From assembly GCA_035275065.1 (NCBI GenBank), contig DATENM010000105.1, positions 104,744 through 168,743 on the forward strand: a DNA stretch of 64,000 nt, in the 5' to 3' direction. This stretch comes from Blastocatellia bacterium. GTDB lineage: Bacteria; Acidobacteriota; Blastocatellia; UBA7656. The number at the start of each line of letters is the position of its first letter. Within the stretch, counting starts at the first letter, position 1. Both the position numbers and the translations under genes were made by a program. Of this stretch, positions 57,001 to 63,953 are shown one piece after another. Below the pieces are notes generated by a model. That model did no database searches, was not told where the DNA came from, and was given only the letters and a program-made list of their open reading frames with translations.

Positions 57001-58595
57001 GAGCCGCCGACAACGGCGACCTTGCCAAGTATAACTTTGAAACCCAGGAAGGCAGAGCCGCCTTGAGCCTGCTACTACGGCGCATCATGGTGGGCGAGAG
57101 CGTGCCCAGACTCGACAACCCGCGCCAAACGTTGCGCGACATTGGCCTGCTCGTCAAGAACAAGGACGGCGGCGAGGAAATCAGAAAGGAAGATGAGTAC
57201 AATGTGCCCCGCTTCCTTAATCGAGTGCTTGCCTTGTGTGTCGATGAACAGAACGCACTTTTTGATTACTTCGCTGATTTGTTCGATCAGACGGTACGCT
57301 ACGCCAAAGTCAATGGCACGTTTGATGAGGGAGTCACCGACATTAAAGCCCTTGCCATCAGATTGGCGAAGGCCCCGCGCGTCGTCTACACGGATGAAAT
57401 AACCGGCGCGCAGACCACCCACTATACGTTAGAAGTTGACCAGCCGAGCCAGGCCGTGAGCTTCGAGGAAGCCGACCGGGTACGCGAGCGCAAAGGCGGG
57501 GCATTCTTACAGCACCGGAAGAAGGGCCACTTCATCCTTGTCATCGAATCGGGACGCCACACCGACCCAGGCACAGGTGAGAGCTTCCGCACCTTTGCCG
57601 TGTGGAGGCCGGAAGCGCCGCGCACCAACTACATTAACGAAGCCGAGCTATCGACAAAGTATCAGGCGGTCACACCCGACCGGGCGCGCGATTGGTGGAT
57701 GATGAAATATGCGGCCATCCCGCCCATTGAAACCTTAGAGACTCACATTCTGGGCGGCGCGATCATCCCGCTATGGCAGAGGCTAAAGACCGACCGGGAA
57801 ACCCGCTTGCGAGTCGTCAGAGTCAGCACCAACGAAGGCCAGCGCATCGTCGGCATTCACATTCCGACAGATCGAGTCTGGACAGTGTTGCGCTCACTCG
57901 GAATCGCCAGGCGGTTGCAAGACCCCGCGCAGATTTACAACGCCGTCTTGCGCGAAGGGGAAGAAATCACCCTTGCGTCAAATCTCAGGCTGAAACAGGG
58001 AGACCTACACGGCGAGGCAGCCGTCGAGCTTCACGTCACCGACCCGTACAAGTTTGCGAGCCTCAGAGCGCTTGGCTTGATAAACGAGCAGATCAATTGG
58101 AAGCAACGCTTTTTTATTCCCGCCGACGAGAGCAAAGGGATAGAGATTCTAGCCGCGTTGCTCCAAGCCTATCCGGTGATCGTAACGGAAGAAGCAACAG
58201 AGGAAGCCCAGGATGGTGGAGAGATTCAAAGTCTACCGGAAGCAGGCCCAGCCAGAATCATTGACCTTGAACAGTGGTTTATTCCGGCAGGTGAGATTGA
58301 TGAAGTAAGCGAGCAAGGGAGCGAGATAAGAGAAACGGACGCGCCAAGCATAGAAGTTTCGAGCGTTCAGACCTATTTCTTACAGGAGGGGGAAACCAAA
58401 ACAGAGCCGGACAGCCGGAAGGTGCGAGCGCAGCAACCGCTGTTCTCAGAGCCACTATTCTCTAACGAGCCAGCGAGCCAGGCATCAAAGAGAAAGCCGA
58501 CAGGTTATCAATTCCAAGCGCAGTTAGCTTTCGATTTCACAGACAGCGAGCCGCCCCCTAACGAGGTACAGGGGGCGGCTTCACAAGCAGCTTAA
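54018..58595 (+). CDS. N6-methyltransferase / Strawberry-notch-type helicase fusion
   Basis: 1525 residues from the ATG at 54018 (AAGGAAGG upstream). An N-terminal domain of about 130 residues precedes an N6-adenine methyltransferase domain (LEPSAGTASLA; NPPFSATGG near residue 212). Then an SF2 helicase: Walker A GDGTGVGKGRIL near 436, DESHKAKN near 542, SSATGATDVRN, and the Strawberry-notch C-terminal motif GRTHRSDQAVPPEYVLL near 947. A unique C-terminal part of about 500 residues ends with a Pro/Ser-rich tail. The architecture recalls phage P1 DarB and plasmid relatives that counter restriction. Confidence 0.9.
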   Translation: MLEQPSTATPATTRQVAASDLIAGTNSLIRELIERLSAGERIDNPKFTEIANRNFGGSRAQGTYTPRDAYDALETAVNKYLLESKARELMQMDGKEAISFHLRPLTEQLPRQTDRTAEQTELQQFSTPPTLAYLATRVLNPQPSDLVLEPSAGTASLAIWPRSIGARVVCNEINSRRRALLIQELGFETFGIDAEILDDLLPPEIQPTAILMNPPFSATGGRVVQHRTLYGARHIESALRRLQEGGRLVAIVGEGMSLERPAFTEWWQRIARLYNVRANFHLNGKEYGKYGTTFDNQILVIDKTGATPGDNWQEQLNHIRWGAAESLEDAWAALEDLAARTAATETEADDAEAEENALFVPYACAKLRGGKPHPAQIVESASMAAVLPPDITYRPHLAPEIITRGLLSDIQLERVIYAGQRHEQRLADGSRAGFFVGDGTGVGKGRILAGIIADNWNQGRQRALWLSVNNDLLESTRRDLKDLGLRRIPLARINDFSAAGEIALPRGVVFSSYSSLISAAKNGAKRLDQIMRWLGSEAVVILDESHKAKNALAGGRGEPTLTGQAVVDLQNPESNPDYRVVYSSATGATDVRNMAYMTRLGLWGKGTSFPGGFQEFMQEIEQGGVGAMEMVSRDMKALGMYLSGSISFGVCPNSGKAVEYRERIHRLTPQQRAMYDHAAKAWQVVLKDIDAALAVTGGGTRARAVALNKFWGDHQRFFRQVICAFKVPSVIAETEAALSEGKSVVISLVGTGEARTREQVARATAAGGMLEDLDFSPREVIAAMVERGFPTTLYQDVTDPATGKTIQVPVKDGQGNIVQSKQALQMRQNLIDGLSALELPENPLDQLVNHLGEHSVAELTGRTRRLIRDPRTGRVEYKKRAPEGVAMDRTNVHEMEQFQQGRKHAAIISDAASTGISLHASNRTANKQRRVHITLELGWSADKQMQTFGRTHRSDQAVPPEYVLLSTELGGEKRFSSTIARRLGSLGALTKGDRGAADNGDLAKYNFETQEGRAALSLLLRRIMVGESVPRLDNPRQTLRDIGLLVKNKDGGEEIRKEDEYNVPRFLNRVLALCVDEQNALFDYFADLFDQTVRYAKVNGTFDEGVTDIKALAIRLAKAPRVVYTDEITGAQTTHYTLEVDQPSQAVSFEEADRVRERKGGAFLQHRKKGHFILVIESGRHTDPGTGESFRTFAVWRPEAPRTNYINEAELSTKYQAVTPDRARDWWMMKYAAIPPIETLETHILGGAIIPLWQRLKTDRETRLRVVRVSTNEGQRIVGIHIPTDRVWTVLRSLGIARRLQDPAQIYNAVLREGEEITLASNLRLKQGDLHGEAAVELHVTDPYKFASLRALGLINEQINWKQRFFIPADESKGIEILAALLQAYPVIVTEEATEEAQDGGEIQSLPEAGPARIIDLEQWFIPAGEIDEVSEQGSEIRETDAPSIEVSSVQTYFLQEGETKTEPDSRKVRAQQPLFSEPLFSNEPASQASKRKPTGYQFQAQLAFDFTDSEPPPNEVQGAASQAA

Positions 58596-58694
58596 AGAAA
58601 TTAATATGAACAACGCCTAAGGCAATCAGCAGGTAGGTACAAATCTGGTGTAGCCTCTTAACCATATCTCATCGCAGGGCGCAGGCGGCAGCTT

Positions 58695-58799
58695 ATACCA
58701 ACTTGCAGATCGGAGTGAGATGGAGAAGTCTGCCAGCAGATTCGATTTTTCTGCGGTTTTTGACAAACCGTCATCTCATTTCAAAGTGCAAGTTGGTAT
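58695..58799. repeat. Inverted-repeat element (MITE- or terminator-like)
   Basis: Perfect 13-bp arms ATACCAACTTGCA (58695-58707) and TGCAAGTTGGTAT (58787-58799). A second complementary pair TGAGATG/CATCTCA lies at 58716-58722 and 58772-58778, and an inner hairpin CGGTTT/AAACCG follows. Its right end coincides with the stop codon of the selenoprotein-like gene, so it could terminate that transcript. The rest of 58596-58694 shows nothing recognisable. Confidence 0.75.
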
Positions 58800-59779
58800 T
58801 AGTTGTCTGCCGCTAGTTTTTCCATTATGAACTCTTTGCTTGGAACAGTCGTCGGCTTGCCGTTGATGCGGTAGAGCCGACAGCTATAGTTCGAGCCTTC
58901 GTTTCGCCCTTCCAAATCTTTGCCGTTGATCCTGATTGAGGGAGAACCTTGAAAGCCAACCTTTTGAGCCTTCTGTTCTGAATCAACATTGATAAGCACT
59001 AGATCGGCGTTTGTGTGCGATTCGCGCAGCGCCGCTTTCAAATTGTCTAGGGCTTGTTTATGTGACGGGCAACTCTTGAAGTACAGAAATTCAATTCTCA
59101 TTTTCTTGGCTTTGGTTTTCGTCTGGGTATTGCTGTTGGGCTTAGTTGTGTTTTGTTCTTTGGCAGTCGGTAGCATCTCTTTTAATTTCGCTTCGAATGC
59201 CATTTGGTTTAAGCGCGGTGCTTGGGTTACTCCGCTGAGTTGATGCATCCAGAAATTGGGCTGTGGCGGCTCTTTATCCCACTTGGCGTCCGGGCCGTAT
59301 AGCAAGTACACATCCCACGCAATGTCATCGTTGAGCTTGAGGACAGGTTTCCACAGTTCGCCGGTTAATGAATCAGGGTCTAGGAAATAATTCACTCGCT
59401 CATCAGAGAAGCTCTTGGAGCGTTCCTGTGATGCGCCTTTGAAGTCGCCCCCGAAAATCGGCAGCCACACGATGTAGGCTCTCACGCGATCATCGGGAAT
59501 ATCTTTGAGCGTCTTGACCATATTGGAGAACCCCCAACGGCACATCGGTCAGGTAGGGGAAACCAGGGCAACCAGCCGTATCTTGCCGCTGTCGCGCTGG
59601 AATGCCTCTTTCAGCGGCTCAACGCTTTTAAGATCAACGAGGGAGCCTTTGCGCACCGCGCCGGTAGCCTTGCTTGCTTGTGGCGATGGGTCAACGGTGG
59701 GGGATGCCCCAGTATAATGAGGCAGCGCTGTAAAGACAGTCAGTAGGATGCAACCAAATAGTAGCGGTGCTTTTTTCAC
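58799..59779 (-). CDS. Two-domain thioredoxin-like protein, candidate selenoprotein (Sec at TGA 59551-59549)
   Basis: Read through one in-frame TGA, the gene gives 326 residues. Start GTG at 59779 overlaps the merR stop (GTGA), so translation is coupled. After a signal-like N-terminus (KKAPLLFGCILLTVFTALPH), the first thioredoxin-like domain has LVALVSPT-U-PMCRW: TGA is residue 77 in a UxxC redox motif, where relatives would have Cys. It continues WDVYLLYGPDAKW and FWMHQLSG. After a Thr/Lys-rich linker, a second thioredoxin-like domain begins MRIEFLYFKSCPSHKQAL near residue 227 and ends GSPSIRINGKDLE...SCRLYR. Without Sec, the gene would be split at 59549/59545. Confidence 0.78.
59515..59551 (-). 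promoter_or_regulatory. Candidate bacterial SECIS element
   Basis: Starting at the TGA itself, sense bases 1-5 (TGACC) pair with bases 33-37 (GGTCA). A second stem TTGGGG/CTCCAA (one G-T wobble) closes a 3-base loop GTT. The loop begins 17 bases after the TGA and its first base is G, as in bacterial selenocysteine insertion elements. Base pairing was worked out by hand. Confidence 0.65.
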
Positions 59780-60210
59780 TTCTTTGCCTTTCGTTTGCTG
59801 TCGGCAATTTTGACAATCACCGGGCACGAGGCGGCTGCGCCGCGTTCGTGTAACTCAGTCTCACAGGCTACGAGGTGGCGAGTTAAAGTACGGCGAAATT
59901 CACGCATTGCTCGCATCCGCTCATCTAGTTCGGAGAGCTTTTCTTTTAAGAGATCGTGGACGCGCTGACACTGCGTTGCGCCGCCGGTAGTTATGAGGAG
60001 TTCTTTAATCTCAACGAGGGACAGGCCAATATCCTGCGCTTGTTTTATGAACCGGATGTGCTCGACCGTTTCAGCAGTAAAGAGACGAAAGCCGCCGCTT
60101 GACCTGGGCGCACGCTCTAGGAGTCGTTGTCGCTCATAGTAGCGCACTGTATCAACGCTGACACCAGCGAGGGCCGCGACTTGACCTATCTGTAATTGAG
60201 ACTCAGCCAC
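59776..60210 (-). CDS. MerR-family metal-responsive regulator
   Basis: A 144-residue MerR-type protein. The N-terminal HTH (IGQVAALAGVSVDTVRYYER; RAPRSSGGFRLFTAETVEHI) is followed by a dimerisation helix and cysteines at residues 81, 116 and 129, which match the spacing of the three Hg-binding cysteines of Tn501 MerR (82, 117, 126). The likely ligand is therefore Hg(II) or a related soft metal. The start is GTG; no better start exists in frame. Its 3' end overlaps the selenoprotein-like gene by four bases. Confidence 0.85.
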   Translation of the reverse strand: MAESQLQIGQVAALAGVSVDTVRYYERQRLLERAPRSSGGFRLFTAETVEHIRFIKQAQDIGLSLVEIKELLITTGGATQCQRVHDLLKEKLSELDERMRAMREFRRTLTRHLVACETELHERGAAASCPVIVKIADSKRKAKK

Positions 60211-60216
60211 AAATCA

Positions 60217-60248
60217 AGTCTACACCCTTGACTTAGGTCTAGAGTCAA
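60217..60248 (-). promoter_or_regulatory. MerR-type promoter with 20-bp spacer
   Basis: On the minus strand TTGACT (60248-60243) and TAGACT (60222-60217) are separated by 20 bases, the long spacing used by MerR-family promoters. Inside, CTTGACT/AGTCAAG form an inverted repeat for the regulator. The -10 lies only seven bases from the merR GTG, so the mRNA is probably leaderless. Confidence 0.75.
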
Positions 60249-60337
60249 GCAAAAAGTGGGGCACATAAAAGAGTGTAGCTTTGTGCTATAGCCAACCATT
60301 AACACTCTATGACACTATCATAAATATTGAAACCTTC

Positions 60338-60367
60338 TTGACAAATACACACCTTATAGATTATATT
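60338..60367 (+). promoter_or_regulatory. Promoter P3 with AATACAC site
   Basis: TTGACA at 60338, 18-base spacer, TATATT at 60362, AATACAC after the -35 as in P1. It drives the small gene at 60531 and possibly parB. Confidence 0.7.
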
Positions 60368-60430
60368 TAGACGAATGAGAGAAGTAGACAGTCGATTGGA
60401 ATGAACCGAATTAACGATTGAGCAGGAGGT

Positions 60431-60549
60431 ATAACGAAACGGCGCATTAAATTGAACGGGCCTGGAAAGCGCGCCAACGCTCGCCAAGCCCTTAAACATC
60501 CACCCCAACCGTCGAAAGGAAGGAAGTAAGATGCTCGAACAACAATCTA
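60431..60549 (+). repeat. Duplicated leader, copy 2
   Basis: Alignable with 53917-54036 throughout. It even keeps the last codons of the SWIM-like gene (YNETAH stop, 60430-60450), although the rest of that gene is missing here, with a perfect AGGAGGT just before. The copy ends early in the small gene at 60531. Confidence 0.8.
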
Positions 60550-60815
60550 CCACCACATCCTCGCCCGCGACAACCACATTGCAACCCGCCTTAGATTTGA
60601 TCGAATTCGCGCGCGAACAGACACGCATCGCCGCGCGAATTGCAGAGAGTTTCGACCATCTTGGCGATGTGAGCTTTTCAGACCTCGACCTGATTGCGCG
60701 GAACTGCAACGCCGCAAACCGCAACCTTGAAGCGGCGAGCCGCGCTCTGGCGGATGCCAACGAATCAGAGGCAGGCCAAAGCACCGCCGTGATGGTCTCA
60801 ACTTCTGAAAACTAG
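60531..60815 (+). CDS. Small helical protein of unknown function
   Basis: A 94-residue acidic, helical protein. Its first residues (MLEQQSTTTSS) match the first residues of the large helicase (MLEQPSTATPA), because the leader duplication extends into the coding region; after this the sequences differ. AAGGAAGGAAG lies before the ATG. No family recognised. Confidence 0.65.
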   Translation: MLEQQSTTTSSPATTTLQPALDLIEFAREQTRIAARIAESFDHLGDVSFSDLDLIARNCNAANRNLEAASRALADANESEAGQSTAVMVSTSEN

Positions 60816-60905
60816 CCGCGAGTAATGAAGTGGTCTTGATGCGTGCGCTGATACCGGTCCTCGCGCGAGCCTTCACATCAACCTTTCACTACACGGAGAA
60901 AAGCT

Positions 60906-62615
60906 ATGCACAAACAAGCTAACTTGAAATCATCAGGCAGCGGAAACAACGGCGCGGGCGACTTCAGAATGATCGCCATCACCCTCATAGACCCGCCGCC
61001 TAAGAACACGAGAACAACCTTCAAAAAGGAAAGCCTTGCTGAACTGACACGGAGTGTTAAGGAGAAAGGCATCATACAGCCTATTCTCGTGCGTCCGGTC
61101 GGCGCGAGATTCCAGATCGTCGCGGGAGAGCGGCGGTTCAAAGCGGCAAATCAGGCTGGCCTCAAAGAGATTCCCGCGAGCGTCAAGAATCTTAGTGACG
61201 AGGAGGCTCTTGACGCCCAACTTATAGAGAACTTGCAACGCGAAGATGTTCACCCGCTTGATGAAGCCGATGGCTTCTTGCGGTTGAAGAATGTTTCCAA
61301 GCTTGAAATCCCAGACATCGCGCAACGTCTGGCAAAAGACCCGCGATATGTGGCGCGAAGGCTCGCGCTCACTGACCTTATCGAAGAAGCGCGGGAAGAC
61401 TTCCGCAACGACTTAATTACCCTCGCCCACGCACTGGAAATCTGCCGCCTGTCGTCAGAGCTTCAGCCTTTCGCGCTGGCCGCCTGCTATGAGAGAAAGA
61501 GCGTATGGAGTCAGAAAGAACAGACGTACATACACCAATCCGACAAGGAGAAACCCGCCCGGCATGTCAAATTCTTGCAGGCTTGGATTGAGCAAAACAT
61601 TCACCTCAACCTGACAAAAGCTCCCTTCAAGTTAGATGACGCGAGACTCAGAGAAGACGGTCTCACCTGTGTCGAATGCCCGCAGCGTTCAGGGTTTAAC
61701 AAGACCCTCTTTGCAGACATTAAGAACACGGATACGTGTCTGAATCCGATGTGCTTCCAGGCAAAGATTCAAACATTAGTCCAGGTCAGAATGTCTGAGA
61801 TAGAGTCGAAAAGCGGTAAGCCAGCCGCCTACATTTCGCCGTACTACAGCCCGAACCGCGCAAAGGACTCACTCGGAAAGTCCGACTATCAGCAGATCGA
61901 GAAGAAAGCCGACCGTTGTGAGTTCGCGGAACAGGCAGTTTACGCGGAAGGCGATGAAGTGGGTCGAGTCATTTGGATATGCAGGGCGAAATCTTGCAAA
62001 GACCACATGGGCAGGGTCGGCGCGTCTTACTCATCTTCGACGAGCAGCACAAGCAGCAACTCGCGCAATGGCGACTCGCCGGAAAAACGGAACAAGCGGA
62101 AGCAGGAAATCTTTGACATTAAGGTTGACGAGATCGTCCGCAAGCGAGTGATGAAAGAGGCGCTTCAAACTTACAAGTGGCCGCTTGAGCGGGGGCACTT
62201 AAATGAAGTCGCCAAAGAATTCTTCCGCCGCATTGCTTCCGACGACCAGCGCACGATCTGTGAAGTGTTCGGGTGGAGTGATGATCTGGCAAGCAAGCTC
62301 CGGTATGACCAGCCAGCAGTGCTGCGCGAGATCGCCAAACTCGATGACAGTCAACTGGCACAGTTTATGATGCTGTGCTCATTCGCCCACTACGGAGCCA
62401 ACCAGTACAAGCACAATCAAGTAGATCAAAAGCCCATCGTACAGTTGAGCAAGGATCGCAAAGTAAACCACACGCTCATCGACGCCCAGGTGCGCGTCGA
62501 GCTGTGCGCAAAGAAATACAAGGCCGCTCACGAGGCTTATCTCGACGCCGTAACGAAGGGCGAAGTGACTAGAAAACCAGTCGTCTATGAGCAGCCCCTC
62601 AAAAGGGAAAGGTAG
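60906..62615 (+). CDS. ParB/RepB/Spo0J-family partition-type protein
   Basis: A 569-residue protein. The N-terminal ParB/Srx domain has KEKGIIQPILVRP, IVAGERRFKAANQAGL and LIENLQREDVHPLDEADGF; an HTH follows (IPDIAQRLAKDPRYVARRLA). The middle has a Cys-rich segment (CVECP...CLNPMCF) likely to bind zinc, and a Ser-rich linker. Related ParB-like proteins occur on plasmids and integrative elements. The reading frame may originally have been longer at its C-terminus (see 62616-62674). GGAGA lies upstream of the ATG. Confidence 0.88.
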   Translation: MHKQANLKSSGSGNNGAGDFRMIAITLIDPPPKNTRTTFKKESLAELTRSVKEKGIIQPILVRPVGARFQIVAGERRFKAANQAGLKEIPASVKNLSDEEALDAQLIENLQREDVHPLDEADGFLRLKNVSKLEIPDIAQRLAKDPRYVARRLALTDLIEEAREDFRNDLITLAHALEICRLSSELQPFALAACYERKSVWSQKEQTYIHQSDKEKPARHVKFLQAWIEQNIHLNLTKAPFKLDDARLREDGLTCVECPQRSGFNKTLFADIKNTDTCLNPMCFQAKIQTLVQVRMSEIESKSGKPAAYISPYYSPNRAKDSLGKSDYQQIEKKADRCEFAEQAVYAEGDEVGRVIWICRAKSCKDHMGRVGASYSSSTSSTSSNSRNGDSPEKRNKRKQEIFDIKVDEIVRKRVMKEALQTYKWPLERGHLNEVAKEFFRRIASDDQRTICEVFGWSDDLASKLRYDQPAVLREIAKLDDSQLAQFMMLCSFAHYGANQYKHNQVDQKPIVQLSKDRKVNHTLIDAQVRVELCAKKYKAAHEAYLDAVTKGEVTRKPVVYEQPLKRER

Positions 62616-62674
62616 AAGTAGCCGGGAAGAAAGCACACGCCAAATTTGCCTCCAAAGCTAAAAGTAGCAAGTAG
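62616..62674 (+). other. Probable frameshifted C-terminal tail of the ParB-like gene
   Basis: In the -1 frame after the ParB stop, codons read VEVAGKKAHAKFASKAKSSK then TAG at 62672-62674, a basic tail of the kind common in DNA-binding proteins. An indel in the AAAAGGGAAAGG tract at 62600-62611 would join it to ParB. It could be an assembly error or a real mutation. Confidence 0.4.
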
Positions 62675-62727
62675 AAGAACAAGGCGAGGGTTTAAGCGGA
62701 GGGCGTGAGTAGCTACAGAAAGTCAAT

Positions 62728-63411
62728 ATGAGTGGCGGCGACTCAAGAGGAGCGCGCCGCCACCTGTACCGTCGAGCGACGAGAAAGGTGGTTCTCACAA
62801 TGGACAATGAAGAGATCACAGTGAGCGGAATTATTTTCAGTCACGGAACCAACGGCGAGTATGAATTCTATTTCCACACCGATCACAGGGGTATTCTCTG
62901 GCAGGCGTGGCGGCACTTGCGCGAGCAGGGACAAACCAGATGGTACGCGAGCGTGCACCAGCCGGGGCCTGGGGGAGTGGATGCAATCCTGAACAGCTTT
63001 ATCCACCACCAGGAAGCGGGCACAACTGTCGAATGCCGGACGGACGCGGGCGGCGACCGAGAGCCATCCGTTTTGCTGTGCGGACTGGCCGGATTAATCA
63101 GTTCGGGCGAGCTGCCGCGATACGAAAGCTATCAGGCGATAGTGATCGCGCCGGTTATTGACAGCGTGGACGAGGAAGCCACTACGGTTGTGTTCTACGT
63201 TGAATGCATAGGGTGCAGACAGTTCTACGGCCTGAAGGTAGAGCTGGCAGACTATGATCGCCTCTCAAATAGGACCGAGTTCATACAAAACATCTTCCCG
63301 TATCTTTCACCGCCGATGCGTGAGCTGCTCATCAGCGGCACCTGCCCGAAATGCTGGAAGAAGATGTTCGGCGCGGAAGACACGAGCACTGATACACAAG
63401 GAGCTTTATGA
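62728..63411 (+). CDS. Unknown protein with C-terminal zinc ribbon-like cysteines
   Basis: Up to 227 residues; the ATG at 62800 (MDNEEITVSGIIF) may be the true start because the first 24 residues are Arg-rich and unlike the rest. A late CIGC and CPKC pair may bind zinc. No family recognised. Its 3' end overlaps the next gene by four bases (ATGA), so the two are translationally coupled. Confidence 0.65.
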   Translation: MSGGDSRGARRHLYRRATRKVVLTMDNEEITVSGIIFSHGTNGEYEFYFHTDHRGILWQAWRHLREQGQTRWYASVHQPGPGGVDAILNSFIHHQEAGTTVECRTDAGGDREPSVLLCGLAGLISSGELPRYESYQAIVIAPVIDSVDEEATTVVFYVECIGCRQFYGLKVELADYDRLSNRTEFIQNIFPYLSPPMRELLISGTCPKCWKKMFGAEDTSTDTQGAL

Positions 63412-63953
63412 ATATAGAAGACCTACAGATGGGAAGGTTAGTAGTATCAGCCCCGCCGATGCTCGCCCAGGCAATCGGCTATCCGGGATGTGCGCGCTAT
63501 GTGGCATTCTACTGGACGCCTTACGGTGATGTAGTGATCTATTCGGACGGACGACTCAGCGCTGATGGGCATTGGCACTCCTGGCTGCTATTCACCCGCC
63601 ACAACTCAATTGCGCCGCACCTCGAAGGCTACAACCTGGGAAGCTCGGACGAGGAAGCGACACACTGGCTGTTGGTTGACCAGGAGACTTGCGTACTCTA
63701 CGCCGGAACGCCCGGAGAAGTACTGCGCGTGCTCAGAGGGCAATACGCCGATCAAGCCCCGGACAGCGAGCTGCGGGGAGATGGTATTTCTGACGAGATC
63801 ACGCTTGATAATTTTAGAAGCTTGATTGATTCGTTCGTCGAACTTAACGGGCCGAAGACCGAAGAGATCATCGAGGCGATGCGGAAACAGGATGCTCTGA
63901 CAGAAGAATTGAGGGCGTGGCTTGATAGTAATACTTCTTCAGAAAGTTCGTGA
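63408..63953 (+). CDS. Unknown cytoplasmic protein
   Basis: A 181-residue acidic protein with an aromatic-rich N-terminal half (RYVAFYWTPYGDVVIYSDGR) and a helical C-terminal half. No signal, membrane segment or known motif. Coupled to the upstream zinc-ribbon-like gene. After it, 47 bases remain to the window end with no further gene. Confidence 0.65.
   Translation: MNIEDLQMGRLVVSAPPMLAQAIGYPGCARYVAFYWTPYGDVVIYSDGRLSADGHWHSWLLFTRHNSIAPHLEGYNLGSSDEEATHWLLVDQETCVLYAGTPGEVLRVLRGQYADQAPDSELRGDGISDEITLDNFRSLIDSFVELNGPKTEEIIEAMRKQDALTEELRAWLDSNTSSESS

Noticed and set aside
59545..59551. Simple nonsense mutation or sequencing error at the TGA
   Set aside because: Not excluded, but frame continuity, placement exactly at the redox Cys position, the SECIS-like fold and an intact downstream frame all favour selenocysteine.
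62599..62606. Programmed -1 frameshift at the end of the ParB-like gene
   Set aside because: The tract (C AAA AGG) is not a canonical X-XXY-YYZ slippery heptamer, so an indel is more likely.
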